A DNA stretch of 64,000 bases from Bifidobacterium oedipodis. GTDB taxonomy: Bacteria; Actinomycetota; Actinomycetes; Actinomycetales; Bifidobacteriaceae. The notes beneath the pieces are model-generated. The model searched no databases and was not told the DNA's origin. It worked only from the letters and a program-made list of their open reading frames with translations. Both the position numbers and the translations under genes were made by a program. Shown here piece by piece: positions 47,286 through 56,993 of this stretch (position 1 is the first letter of the stretch; every line of letters begins with the position of its first letter). Location: contig NZ_JAAIII010000001.1 of assembly GCF_012932425.1 (NCBI RefSeq), forward strand, positions 1-64,000. The letters are read 5' to 3'.

Positions 47286-48983
47286 TTACTTATTGTCGTT
47301 GTTGTCGCTATCGTCGCCTTCGTCAAGCAGCTTGGACAATTCCGCATCCCAATCGATGGTCTCGCCGGATGCTCCGCCGCCATTCGCAGCCGGATGCGCG
47401 GAACCAGCGCCGCTGGCAGGCGTGGGCTTGTCGCCTGGCAGCGCGGGCAGCAGATCCGGATGCGACCACTTGGCGTCGCGATCTTCCGCACCTTCCGCAG
47501 CGGTGATCATCTCCCACAATCCTGCAGCCTCGCGCATGCGCTTGGGGCGCAGCTTAAGACCGAGCAGATTCTCGAAAGTGCGTTCAGCCGGGCCTCCCAT
47601 AGCCCGCTCACGGCGCATCATCTCACGCAATTGCTCGATATGCGGCAGGTGAGCCATGCCGGCACGCCACACCACGCAATCCACCCAACCTTCAACCAAA
47701 GCCAACAGGGCTTCCAACGAGGTCAGCGCCTCCTGCTGCTCGGGGGTGTCGGGAATACCGACCTTGGCGAGATTCACCGCGCCGGAAATCGATTCGGGAT
47801 CCATACTCGCCGCATCGCGCAGCTGCTCTTCCATGGCATCCAAATCAATGGTGATGCCACGGGCGTATTTGCCAATCAGCGCTTCGAATCGCGGCATCAG
47901 CCACGGCACCGAAGCATAGAGGCGCGCGTGCGCCATCTCCTGCAAAGCCAGGAACGAGAGCACCTCATCCTCAGGGATATGCTGCGCGGTGGTGAAGCCG
48001 GCGAATGCCTGTTCGAAAGCCGCAGCCTGTTCGGCGGATTCAGCGGAATCCACCTTTCCAGCCTCATCGGCTGAAGCGTCGGCAGCGGTCGTGGAATCGG
48101 CATTGGTGGGGGCGGTAAAACCAATCGGATTGGATTGTGCGCTGGTCTGTGCATCGGTCTGCATGTCACCAGTCGCAGTGGCCGTCTCACTGGTGCCAGC
48201 GGGCTGTTCGCCGTTCAATGACTTGGCATATTCAGCGGCGTTCTGCACAATCAGCGCACCGGCCGGATTCTTCAACAGTGCGATGCCCTGATCGAAACTG
48301 CCATGCACTTCATGACTCAAATTGCCGGCGGCATGCCCAAGCTGCATAGCGAAGGAAGTATTGCCCAACAGTTTCATCAGTTGCGCCGGATCCTTCATGC
48401 CATCGGGAATCGGAATCGGCACCGGGCCCGCGAACATGCCGGCCACCTCGCCTTCGCCGAACATGCCGCCCAGACGCTCGCCAATCACCGAAGCCAGCGC
48501 ATCGTTCATCGATTCGGCCACAGGCGCCGCGAACGTGGCCCACTGGTCGATTGTCTGCTCAACCCATCCGGCGCGGGTGAGCACTTCGGGCTCGCCGGGA
48601 GCGGGATTGAAATCACAGGTGGAATCCAGCCACAGGTTCGCCTCACTCATCGCGCGGCGCGCCCGCTGCCCATCGATTGCCGACACGCTGGACTGGCTGC
48701 CTGCGGCATTCGCCTGCTGCAGCGCGATGGACTTGGCAAGCTTGACGTTAATCGGCCCCTCTTCAACCGTGCGCTGCATATCGCCCATGGTATTGAGCCC
48801 GCCGGCGGTGAACGCGGCCATCATCTGCTGCACTTCGGCTGGATTGGGCAGACGGCTGGCATCCTGGCTCATCAATTGTTCGCGGATTTCGGCGGGCAGC
48901 TGACTGATTTGCTGCCATGCCATCTCACCCTGAACCGGGCCGAAGCATTTGATCAGCCATTCGTGAATCGCGTTGTCGTCCAT
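47286..48983 (-). CDS. DUF2342 zincin-like protein
   Basis: A 565-residue actinobacterial protein of the family listed as zinc-dependent metalloprotease type 2 or F420-associated. The metal-site helix reads LALQEMAHARLYASVPWL (the E-x-x-H-x-R pattern of the family). Upstream there is a Gly/Ala/Thr-rich disordered insert (about 290-350). The C-terminal tail (about 515-565) is acidic and low in complexity. Start ATG 48983 is set by AGAAGG; ATG 48989 is too close to it. Peptidase activity has not been shown for the family as far as I know. Confidence 0.75.
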   Translation of the reverse strand: MDDNAIHEWLIKCFGPVQGEMAWQQISQLPAEIREQLMSQDASRLPNPAEVQQMMAAFTAGGLNTMGDMQRTVEEGPINVKLAKSIALQQANAAGSQSSVSAIDGQRARRAMSEANLWLDSTCDFNPAPGEPEVLTRAGWVEQTIDQWATFAAPVAESMNDALASVIGERLGGMFGEGEVAGMFAGPVPIPIPDGMKDPAQLMKLLGNTSFAMQLGHAAGNLSHEVHGSFDQGIALLKNPAGALIVQNAAEYAKSLNGEQPAGTSETATATGDMQTDAQTSAQSNPIGFTAPTNADSTTAADASADEAGKVDSAESAEQAAAFEQAFAGFTTAQHIPEDEVLSFLALQEMAHARLYASVPWLMPRFEALIGKYARGITIDLDAMEEQLRDAASMDPESISGAVNLAKVGIPDTPEQQEALTSLEALLALVEGWVDCVVWRAGMAHLPHIEQLREMMRRERAMGGPAERTFENLLGLKLRPKRMREAAGLWEMITAAEGAEDRDAKWSHPDLLPALPGDKPTPASGAGSAHPAANGGGASGETIDWDAELSKLLDEGDDSDNNDNK

Positions 48984-49162
48984 GCGCATCCTTCTGTTCG
49001 CCGCGAAAAACGGTATTGTTATCCCACGGCGCACAGGGTTTGAGCCGGCGTGCCGCGGGTGTACACATTCCCAAGTGTAGGTTGTGGGTGCGCCCGTTCG
49101 CTCGAAGCCAAGGAATTGCGCGTGTTCTGCGCATGCGTCGCCCCGCGCATACACTGGTGATT

Positions 49163-50170
49163 ATGCGCCCACACCACACGATGCAACCTGATACGAGGCA
49201 ACCGGCCGTTGAGCCTGCCAATAAGCCAGACAACGATTCGCTTGATATGAATCTTGATATGAATACTGACGCGCAGCCGATCAATGCACAGCCCGAAGCG
49301 CAGCCGCAGCGCACCGGCCGCGTGCGTCGTTTGAAAACTCGCGTCACACACTACTTCGCCACCCGATCCGTAAGGTATCTGGCCGGTTTCTTCGCCGTGT
49401 TGCTGGGGGCGGTGATCCTGCTGCTGCCCAGCCCCTATGTCATCGAAATGCCCGGCCCCACGCAGGACGTACTCGGCAAGGTGAGCGAGGGGGAAGTCAT
49501 CGCCATATCAGGCGACGGGGTGACCATCCATAAGGATTCCGGCAAACTGCTGCTGGTCACGGTCAGCGCTTCGGGCGTGCCAGGCTACACAATCACCAAC
49601 GCGCAGGCCGTCTGGGGGTGGGCGAACCCACAGGTTGAGGTCACGCCGCGCGAAGCGGTGGTGCCAGTTGGGCAAACCGCAGACGAATACCAGCAGGAGG
49701 TCGACAACGACATGTCCGGCTCCCAACAGTCGGCCAGCGAAGTCGGCCTGGCCTACGCCAAGCAACACGCCGACGAACTCGGCATCGACGCCGCCACACT
49801 CGATAACGCAAAAGTCGAGATGCACGTCGATGAAATCGGTGGACCTTCGGCCGGCATGATGTACACGCTGGGGCTGATCGACAAGCTCACCCCCGCCGAA
49901 GAAAGCGGCGGCAACGTTATTGCCGGCACTGGCACCATCGATGCCAAGGGCAAGGTCGGTGCCATCGGCGGCATACGCCTCAAAATGCTGGGCGCCAAGC
50001 GTGACGGTGCCACATGGTTCCTGGCACCCGAATCCAACTGCGATGAAGTGGTGGGACACGTGCCCGAAGGTTTGCGCGACGTCAAAGTCGCCACGCTGGA
50101 CGAGGCGTATCAGGCGCTGGTGGCCATCGGCAAAGGACAGGGCGACACGTTGCCACACTGCGAGGCGTAA
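49163..50170 (+). CDS. Membrane-anchored Lon-type (S16) serine protease, PDZ domain absent
   Basis: It belongs to the YlbL-like S16 proteases, anchored outside the cell by one N-terminal helix. The 335-residue protein has a Gln/Pro/Asn-rich head, a membrane helix (about 72-92), MPGPTQDVLG, a beta region, and an S16 domain with catalytic S229 (GGPSAGMM) and K274 (GAIGGIRLK). The PDZ domain that normally separates the SQ-x-A segment (SGSQQSASE, about 185-193) from the S16 core is not visible: the two are only about 35 residues apart. Start ATG 49163 follows GGTGATT; ATG 49133 is possible. Confidence 0.8.
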   Translation: MRPHHTMQPDTRQPAVEPANKPDNDSLDMNLDMNTDAQPINAQPEAQPQRTGRVRRLKTRVTHYFATRSVRYLAGFFAVLLGAVILLLPSPYVIEMPGPTQDVLGKVSEGEVIAISGDGVTIHKDSGKLLLVTVSASGVPGYTITNAQAVWGWANPQVEVTPREAVVPVGQTADEYQQEVDNDMSGSQQSASEVGLAYAKQHADELGIDAATLDNAKVEMHVDEIGGPSAGMMYTLGLIDKLTPAEESGGNVIAGTGTIDAKGKVGAIGGIRLKMLGAKRDGATWFLAPESNCDEVVGHVPEGLRDVKVATLDEAYQALVAIGKGQGDTLPHCEA

Positions 50171-50233
50171 GCCAGCAAATTCCGCGTCATATTCCGGGCA
50201 CGTTAACATATTTGTTCGCTACGGCTTGCTATT

Positions 50234-50659
50234 GTGTCCCCTGTGAATCAAACGGCATCACAGAACGCTGAAGAATTCGGATTTGAGCCCGGCGACATCG
50301 TCCAGGAATGGCTCTGGGATGATGACGTGGATGACTCAATCCGCGCCAAGATCGAGGAGCTCACGGGTGAGGAACTCGTGGACGAAGACTATGATTCCGC
50401 CGTTGATGGCGTAATCGTCTGGTGGCGCGACGGCGATGACGAGGACGAATTGTCCGATACCATCGTCGATGCCTACGCCGTGCTCGGCGACGATGGCCCG
50501 CTGTGGGTGCTCACCCCTAAGCCAGGCCGCACGGGTGCCGCAAGCTCCTCCACCGTGCAGTCCGCCGCAAAAACCGCCGGTATGAACGCCGCCACTCCGC
50601 TCACCGTAAGCCCGGACTGGAACGGCATCCGCCTGCGCGCGTTCGGCAAAGGACGCTGA
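50234..50659 (+). CDS. DUF3052 protein
   Basis: A 141-residue acidic protein of the actinobacterial DUF3052 family, function unknown. EFGFEPGDIVQEWLWDDDVD at the N-terminus and DGVIVWWRDGDDEDELSD are landmarks. The last third (Thr/Ala/Ser-rich linker, then SPDWNGIRLRAFGKGR) is longer than usual. It begins with GTG at 50234 or GTG 50243; there is no ribosome site, and a TATTGT hexamer directly upstream suggests leaderless transcription. Confidence 0.75.
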   Translation: MSPVNQTASQNAEEFGFEPGDIVQEWLWDDDVDDSIRAKIEELTGEELVDEDYDSAVDGVIVWWRDGDDEDELSDTIVDAYAVLGDDGPLWVLTPKPGRTGAASSSTVQSAAKTAGMNAATPLTVSPDWNGIRLRAFGKGR

Positions 50660-50743
50660 CAGCCACGCGGACTCCACACGATTCGCACGATTCTGTCTGG
50701 CGGGTCTGCCACAATCACATGCTGTGCGCATGACCTGCCCAAC

Positions 50744-50817
50744 GGTTCCGTAGCTCAGTTGGTTAGAGCACCGCCTTTACACGGCGGGTGTCTCCGGTTC
50801 GAGTCCGGACGGAACCA
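50744..50817 (+). tRNA. tRNA-Val (anticodon UAC)
   Basis: The acceptor GGTTCCG pairs with CGGAACC, with discriminator A at 50817. The D arm (GCTCAGTTGGTTAGAGC), the anticodon arm CCGCC-TTTACAC-GGCGG with anticodon TAC, and the T arm CCGGTTCGAGTCCGG are all regular. The 3' CCA is not encoded. Confidence 0.97.
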
Positions 50818-50987
50818 CCCTCTGCCTGTGCGCGTCGCACGGCATCATTTCGTTGTTTCGCCAAGGCCCGTTACCTGTTACGACACGCATTGTGTCTCCA
50901 ATGATCGGGCGATACAGTCCACCTGCGTCGCAAATATCACGTATTGTTAAGGCAGACTATTTCATCCAGCAGGAGGTTAACAAGCCG

Positions 50988-52421
50988 ATGGCGCAAGAAC
51001 TTCCCGGCATCGCACGTGCGGGCAAGCGTAAGTACGGGTACGACCCTGCCCAGGTAGACGAATTCCTCGAACATGCCCATGCCCTGTATGAAAGCGAAGG
51101 ACCGACCCTCAGCCAGCATGACATTCAGGACGTCTCCTTCGACGTGGTTAAGAACGGTTATGTGATCGCTCAGGTTGATGCTGCGTTGGGGCGTCTCGAA
51201 CGTGCCGTGGTCGACAAGCAAACCGAATGGGAGATTTCCCAGCATGGGCGTGTGACCTGGAAGGCTCAGACCGACAAGCTGTACCGTCAGATCGCCGATC
51301 ATGTGGCAAGGGCCGAGCGTGAACGATTCAGGCCCGGCACAGGCAAGCAGCCTTCGTACGATCGCAAGCAGGTTGATCGTCTTGCCGATCAAATCGTGAA
51401 CAAAGCCGCCGCCTCGCTGGGCCTTGACGGTGCAGGCTCGGAGGATGCGCGCGCATTGGCGGATCTGACCGCAGCCTCGGTGAACAATGTGGTGTTCACC
51501 CAGCGTAAAGGCAAAAAAGGCTATGACGAGCGTCAGGTCGACTACTTCCTGAACTCCTGCGTGCAATTGCTGAGCCGTTTGGAATCCTATGCACGTGTGG
51601 CCGATTATGTATCCGGCGATGCGGATGGCGCCCACGCTGATTCCTTATCGCATACTGGTACCGCGGCGGCGAACGGCGGTGTTTCCCCGTTGTTCGCTGA
51701 TGGTGCCCGACAGTATCAGGCCGGGGTGTCCGCAGCTGGAGATGACGTTGCCGCCGAATCCTTCGACGCGCTGCATCAGGCCGAACAGAGCCTGTTCGCG
51801 GCTTCGGCTGCCGCACAGCCCTCCAATCCGATCTCCTATACCCCCGTCGCTGCTGCCACGCAAACGCCGTTGGCAGCATTGGTCGCCCCGGTGCCGCCCG
51901 TTGCGCCTGCGCCACCTGCCGCGCCGAAACCGGCTGTTCTTTCCTCTCAGACGGCAACCACCGGCGATGATGACTCCGCCAAGAATATTTCCAGCCAGGA
52001 GCGAACCGAGATTTTGCGCCCCTTGGCAAGCCCAAGTGCTGCGGCGGCCACCGGTGCCGCTACGGCTGAAACGGGACGGGCGAATGCTATGCCGCCATCA
52101 TTCCCCACCAGCACGCATGGTGAGTCCACCGCTGAGACTTCTGCCACTGCTCACGTCGATACTGCCCAAGAAACGACACGACAGGCTGTGCCGGCACCTC
52201 AAGTAGATATGATGGCGCAGGATAATGCCTCATTGGCCGCCTTGGCACAGATGGCCGAATCCACACAGGAAACCCCCGTGGTCGATACGTCATCCTTTAC
52301 CCCCATGATGCCTGATCTTGATTTGCCCAGTTTGGACATTCCGGATCTGCATTTCCCAACGCTTGACGATACTGGTGATGATGTCAAGCCCTTCATAACC
52401 GAACCAAAGAAGGAACAGTGA
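50988..52421 (+). CDS. DivIVA-repeat protein, probable envelope-growth factor
   Basis: A 477-residue cytosolic protein with four DivIVA-type segments: YGYDPAQVDEFLEHA (16-30), NGYVIAQVDAALGRLE (56-71), PSYDRKQVDRLADQIV (122-137) and KGYDERQVDYFLNSC (177-191). The rest (about 215-477) is Ala/Pro/Thr-rich and disordered. The family marks membrane curvature at poles and septa; the short repeated form here resembles the actinobacterial DivIVA-domain proteins rather than Wag31 itself. The start ATG 50988 has CAGGAGG upstream. It is coupled to dxr by a GTGA overlap. Confidence 0.78.
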   Translation: MAQELPGIARAGKRKYGYDPAQVDEFLEHAHALYESEGPTLSQHDIQDVSFDVVKNGYVIAQVDAALGRLERAVVDKQTEWEISQHGRVTWKAQTDKLYRQIADHVARAERERFRPGTGKQPSYDRKQVDRLADQIVNKAAASLGLDGAGSEDARALADLTAASVNNVVFTQRKGKKGYDERQVDYFLNSCVQLLSRLESYARVADYVSGDADGAHADSLSHTGTAAANGGVSPLFADGARQYQAGVSAAGDDVAAESFDALHQAEQSLFAASAAAQPSNPISYTPVAAATQTPLAALVAPVPPVAPAPPAAPKPAVLSSQTATTGDDDSAKNISSQERTEILRPLASPSAAAATGAATAETGRANAMPPSFPTSTHGESTAETSATAHVDTAQETTRQAVPAPQVDMMAQDNASLAALAQMAESTQETPVVDTSSFTPMMPDLDLPSLDIPDLHFPTLDDTGDDVKPFITEPKKEQ

Positions 52422-53605
52422 ACCAAGCCAATTCCACCGTCGTCATACTCGGATCCACCGGATCCATTGGCACTCAGGGCTTGGATGTTATCGCCCGCCA
52501 TCGTGATCGGTTCACCGTTACGGGACTGGCGGCAGGCGGTGCCCATATCGACTTGCTGGCCCAGCAGGCCGCGCAATTCCATGTGCCCGAAGTAGCAGTA
52601 TTCGACGCTACCAAAGTGCCTCAGCTCAAGGCCGCGCTCGAACAGGCGGGCGCTCACCATACGCGCGTCACCGGCGGCGCGGATGCGGTGATTTCACTCG
52701 CCGGCTCCGGTGCCGGTGTGGTGCTCAACGGCATCACCGGCTCCATCGGACTGGAGCCCTCAATCGCGGCGCTGCAAGCCGGCTCACAGCTTGCCCTGGC
52801 CAATAAGGAATCCGTGGTGGCCGGCGGGCATTTGCTGTTCGACGCCAGAGTGCGCCAACAGCAGATCAACCCCGTGGACTCCGAACATTCCGCGATCTGG
52901 CAGTCGCTGCGAAGCGGCACGCATGGTGAAGTGGCCAAACTCGTGGTCACCGCCTCGGGTGGCCCGTTCCGGGGGCGCACACGTGCTGAAATGACTGACA
53001 TCACCCCCGAGCAGGCCTTGAATCACCCCACATGGCATATGGGGCCTGTGGTCACCATCAACTCCTCTACGCTGATGAACAAGGGCTTGGAGGTGATCGA
53101 GGCTTCGCGTTTGTTTGACGTGCCGCCCGACCGCATCGAAGTGACCGTGCATCCACAGTCCATCGTGCATTCGATGGTGGAATTCCAGGATGGTGCCACC
53201 ATCGCCCAAGCTTCGCCGCCTGACATGCGTTTGCCCATTGCTTTGGGCTTGTCGGCGCCCGACCGCATGGATCATGTGGCCGCTGCCTGCGACTGGACCA
53301 AAGCCGCCACCTGGACCTTCGAACCGCTGGATGATGAGGCATTCCCCGCCGTGTCGCTGGCGCGGCATTGCCTTGCGGCTTCCGAAAAGCATACGGCTGT
53401 GCTGAACGCCGCCAACGAACAGGCCGTGCATGCCTTCCTCGAGCATCGACTGCCTTATCTGGGCATTGTGGACACGGTGCAGCGCGTGCTTGATCACATG
53501 GACGCTGAGATGCGCGGCAACCCGCTGTTCGCCAGCGTGGAGGAAATGAGCCAGATCGAGCTGGAAGCCCGCCGTCTGGCCGACGATCTGATAAACCGAC
53601 AGTAG
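52418..53605 (+). CDS. dxr: 1-deoxy-D-xylulose 5-phosphate reductoisomerase
   Basis: Second enzyme of the MEP isoprenoid pathway (NADPH and divalent metal). The GTG start at 52418 overlaps the previous stop by four bases. The nucleotide motif ILGSTGSIGTQ (residues 10-20), ANKESVVAGG, the metal/substrate segment VDSEHSAIWQSL and ATVHPQSIVHSMVE-like VTVHPQSIVHSMVEF are present. The 395-residue length is standard. It lies close to ispG and, further on, uppS, which use its pathway product. Confidence 0.95.
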   Translation: MNQANSTVVILGSTGSIGTQGLDVIARHRDRFTVTGLAAGGAHIDLLAQQAAQFHVPEVAVFDATKVPQLKAALEQAGAHHTRVTGGADAVISLAGSGAGVVLNGITGSIGLEPSIAALQAGSQLALANKESVVAGGHLLFDARVRQQQINPVDSEHSAIWQSLRSGTHGEVAKLVVTASGGPFRGRTRAEMTDITPEQALNHPTWHMGPVVTINSSTLMNKGLEVIEASRLFDVPPDRIEVTVHPQSIVHSMVEFQDGATIAQASPPDMRLPIALGLSAPDRMDHVAAACDWTKAATWTFEPLDDEAFPAVSLARHCLAASEKHTAVLNAANEQAVHAFLEHRLPYLGIVDTVQRVLDHMDAEMRGNPLFASVEEMSQIELEARRLADDLINRQ

Positions 53606-53737
53606 TGATGCGCCACGGCGGCTCCCGATTGGGGAGCAAGCCGTGCCGTCGTTCGCCGCCGCGCAGACAGTGTTGCACAGCGGCGAACGACGGCGCAAAC
53701 GCGAGACGAACCATGCAACCCCACGAGTTTGGAACCC

Positions 53738-54973
53738 ATGCCTGAAACCATCGAAAGCACCATGCCGACCATCGACAAGCCATTCCGCAAAACCGGTGAC
53801 CCCGCTGAACTGACCAGCGAATCGCCGCTCCATCCGCGTCGCGCCTCTCGGCGCATCATGGTCGGCCCTGTGCCGGTGGGTGGGGGAGCGCCGATTTCGG
53901 TGCAATCCATGACGAACACGCTGACCGCGAACGTGCCCGCCACCCTGCAGCAGATCGCCGAGCTGACCGCCGCAGGCTGCGATATCGTGCGTGTGGCCGT
54001 GCCCAGTCAGGACGATGCCGACGCACTGCCGGAAATCTGCCGCAAATCGCCGATTCCAGTTATCGCCGACATTCACTTCCAAAGCAAGTACGTGTTTCAG
54101 GCCATCGACGCCGGCTGCGCGGCCGTGCGCGTGAACCCCGGCAATATTCGCAAGTTCGACGAGGTGGGCCCCTCCATCTGCAAGGCCGCCACCGATGCGG
54201 GCATCTCCCTGCGTATCGGCGTCAACGCCGGCTCCCTCGACAAAGAACTGTACGCCAAGTACGGTGGCCCGACCCCTGAAGCGCTGGTCGCTTCCGCGCT
54301 GAAGGAAGCTCACATGTTCGAGGATGTGGGCTTCCATGATTTCAAGATCTCCGTCAAGCACCATGACGTAATCACCATGGTCGAAACCTACCGTCTGCTC
54401 GCCTCCAAAGGCGATTGGCCGCTGCACTTGGGCGTTACCGAAGCCGGACCCGCCTGGCAGGGCACCATCAAATCCTGTCTTGCGTTCGGCGCCCTGCTGG
54501 CCGAAGGCATCGGCGACACGATTCGTGTATCTCTTTCCGCGCCGCCGGTCGAAGAGGTGAAGGTCGGCTGCAAACTGCTCGAATACATGGGTCTTCGCCC
54601 GCGCAAATTCGACATCATCTCCTGCCCAAGCTGCGGGCGTGCCCAAGTGGACGTGATCCAGCTGGCCAGTGCTGTAACCGAAGGTTTGAAGGACGTTACC
54701 GCCCCGATTCGCGTGGCCGTAATGGGCTGCATCGTCAACGGGCCAGGTGAAGCGCGCGAAGCCGATCTGGGTGTGGCCTCCGGCAATGGCAAGGGGCAGA
54801 TCTTCATCAAAGGCAAAGTTGTGAAAACAGTGCCTGAGGATCAGATCGTTGACACACTGCTGACGATGAGTCAGGAGATGGCCGCGCAGATGGAAGCCGA
54901 CGGGCAGGTGCCCGCGGGTGCCACCGGGCCGGTTGTCGTGCCGATTCAGCACCCGAACCATAGCGCACGCTAG
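53738..54973 (+). CDS. ispG: 4-hydroxy-3-methylbut-2-en-1-yl diphosphate synthase
   Basis: The [4Fe-4S] enzyme of the MEP pathway that makes HMBPP. Cluster cysteines lie in SCPSCGRAQ and [17 protein letters not shown]-barrel N-terminal part includes [19 protein letters not shown] and PVIADIHFQ. 411 residues from ATG 53738; a TTG three codons earlier is also open. The gap to dxr is 132 bases without a clear terminator, so the two may be co-transcribed. Confidence 0.95.
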   Translation: MPETIESTMPTIDKPFRKTGDPAELTSESPLHPRRASRRIMVGPVPVGGGAPISVQSMTNTLTANVPATLQQIAELTAAGCDIVRVAVPSQDDADALPEICRKSPIPVIADIHFQSKYVFQAIDAGCAAVRVNPGNIRKFDEVGPSICKAATDAGISLRIGVNAGSLDKELYAKYGGPTPEALVASALKEAHMFEDVGFHDFKISVKHHDVITMVETYRLLASKGDWPLHLGVTEAGPAWQGTIKSCLAFGALLAEGIGDTIRVSLSAPPVEEVKVGCKLLEYMGLRPRKFDIISCPSCGRAQVDVIQLASAVTEGLKDVTAPIRVAVMGCIVNGPGEAREADLGVASGNGKGQIFIKGKVVKTVPEDQIVDTLLTMSQEMAAQMEADGQVPAGATGPVVVPIQHPNHSAR

Positions 54974-54983
54974 AATACCGTAC

Positions 54984-56924
54984 GTGTCTTTACCCGATCA
55001 GCAGTCCAAGCCGTGGACCGGAATGCGCCGGCTGATGGTTAGCCTGCCTATTTTCATCATTCTGGTCGGCATACTTGTGTTCGTTTCCAACGCCATTACT
55101 GTGCCGTGGAATATCGAACCCACCGGAATGTCCATGGCCACGCTGAGTGCGGATACGGACGTTACCTTCGCTAATCCCGCCGGTGCCAGCTTGCCGGGCA
55201 AAGGCACGTATGAAACCTGCGAACGCGCGATGACGTTCCGTCTGGCGCGCGACGGATCGTTGGTCGGCCAGCCGACGAATAGCGATGTGAACGAGGCGGA
55301 AGATACCACCTGGCAGGTCGAGGGCTCCGGAGACGATGCCATGCAAACCATCACCATGCTGATTCGCCAGCCTGTGCGACTGGCGGATACGTCCGGTTCG
55401 ACTGGAACCACCGCTAACGCTGATGATTCCGATGCTGATGATGGTTCGAGAGACGGGCAGACTGCGGTAGATGAGGAGAGTGGTGATATTGCAAGCGCCA
55501 CCTGCGATGCCGATCAGAGCATAAACGGCAGGTTTCCCGGCGTATTATTCATGCATGGCGCAGGATTCGGCACCGCCTACGATTCGTTCGGCGACGTTGC
55601 TACGGAGCTTGCCTCAGCGGGATTTGTCACCGCGGTAATCGACAAACCGGTGTGGGACACCACCGACATCAACCGTGACTACCCAGCCTCCGCCACAGCC
55701 TACGAACAAGCCGTGAGAATCCTGCGCAGCCAAAGCAACGTGGATGCCGACAACATCGGCATTTATGCCACCTCCGAATCCACGTGGATCTCCTCATATC
55801 TGCTGCAGCAAGACAAAAACATCGCCTTCCAAATCCTGCTCAGCCCAATGGTATTCACCCCGCGCCAGGCGCTTGGCTTCTTCGTAACCCAGGATTTCGC
55901 ACTGGTCGGCGCGAACGACGGCTACCAATCCATCGTGCAACGAGTGTTCAGCGTTGACGCCTCATTGTTCTCGCTAACCAACCTGGATATCCAAACGCTG
56001 AACCCCGAGGCGTTCGCAATTCCCACCTATATCGCCTACGGATCAAAGGATGTGATGACCGCACAGGTGGAGGGTGCACGCCGCATGCTGTTCGAAGCCC
56101 ACCAAGGCGACAATTGGGACGTGACCATCCGCAGCTATCCGGTCGCCAACCATGTGTTGAAACTCGGTGACGAATCCGAATCCGGCACCCCTTTCGCCGA
56201 CGCCTACACGAATGATCTCATCGATTGGGCGGTTGGTACAACGCGCGGTTTAGCGCAAACCAGCGAGCGGGTTGCTGGCGCGGATCTTTACCAATCGGTC
56301 GCGCTGCCCACGAATCTCAAACCCAGGCGTGCACTCACCATATACGGTGTGATTCTGCACGTCTCAATGCTGGTGCTGATGCTGGCCTCATTGGCCGTGT
56401 CGGTGACGGCATTGATACGAACGATTATGGTGCGTGCACGATGGCGTCGCCAGGCACATGCCGCAGCCCGCAGCAAGATGCCTGTGCCAGCGAAACCGGT
56501 GGTGCTTGGCTTCGCGCACGGGTTCGGCAGCGCACTGCTGACGCTTACCGTCACCACCATGGCCACACTGGCCATTTTCGCCGCCGGTTTGGGACAGGTA
56601 ATTATGGGCGTGGTGCGATTGGCTTGGGGAGACGCGCCCAGTGAAACACCAGGTGTGATGTATTGGAGTTGGCCGGTGATCCAAGCGGTTACGCTGATGG
56701 TGGTATGGGCGTGGTCGCGCGTGTTCATGCGACTGATCGAAGTCGCCAGCCAGCGCGGCATCCTGCAGTGGCCGCCACGCAAAGGCTCGGTGCGTGGCAT
56801 CGTCACCGGTGCCGAACCGGTGCTGGCCTCCACGAGGCTCGGTCGCGTGCTGTTTTGGGTGGTCGCGGTCACTATGCTGTATGTGATGTTGTTCTTCGCA
56901 TTCTGGGGACTGTTCATTTACTGA
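54984..56924 (+). CDS. Alpha/beta hydrolase fused to a four-helix membrane tail
   Basis: 646 residues. A membrane helix (about 18-38) leads into an external alpha/beta-hydrolase-like domain (about 180-430). The oxyanion turn is FMHGAGFG, the nucleophile elbow region is GIYATSESTW, and the late acidic and His positions are YGSKDVMT and VANHVLKL. An acidic insert (DDSDADDGS) lies before it. The C-terminal 200 residues hold about four helices. Start GTG 54984 has no ribosome site; a TAGAAT hexamer at 54971-54976 suggests a leaderless message. Substrate unknown. Confidence 0.68.
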   Translation: MSLPDQQSKPWTGMRRLMVSLPIFIILVGILVFVSNAITVPWNIEPTGMSMATLSADTDVTFANPAGASLPGKGTYETCERAMTFRLARDGSLVGQPTNSDVNEAEDTTWQVEGSGDDAMQTITMLIRQPVRLADTSGSTGTTANADDSDADDGSRDGQTAVDEESGDIASATCDADQSINGRFPGVLFMHGAGFGTAYDSFGDVATELASAGFVTAVIDKPVWDTTDINRDYPASATAYEQAVRILRSQSNVDADNIGIYATSESTWISSYLLQQDKNIAFQILLSPMVFTPRQALGFFVTQDFALVGANDGYQSIVQRVFSVDASLFSLTNLDIQTLNPEAFAIPTYIAYGSKDVMTAQVEGARRMLFEAHQGDNWDVTIRSYPVANHVLKLGDESESGTPFADAYTNDLIDWAVGTTRGLAQTSERVAGADLYQSVALPTNLKPRRALTIYGVILHVSMLVLMLASLAVSVTALIRTIMVRARWRRQAHAAARSKMPVPAKPVVLGFAHGFGSALLTLTVTTMATLAIFAAGLGQVIMGVVRLAWGDAPSETPGVMYWSWPVIQAVTLMVVWAWSRVFMRLIEVASQRGILQWPPRKGSVRGIVTGAEPVLASTRLGRVLFWVVAVTMLYVMLFFAFWGLFIY

Positions 56925-56993
56925 TTGGTCATCTACCGATTGATTCGCTGATTCGTTACCCACTGACCCAATATCCGTTGACAAGGAGGCGTG

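Noticed and set aside
52784..54961. 725-codon minus-strand frame opposite dxr and ispG
   Set aside because: Antisense shadow spanning two clear enzymes; Gly/His/Arg-rich with no recognisable domain.
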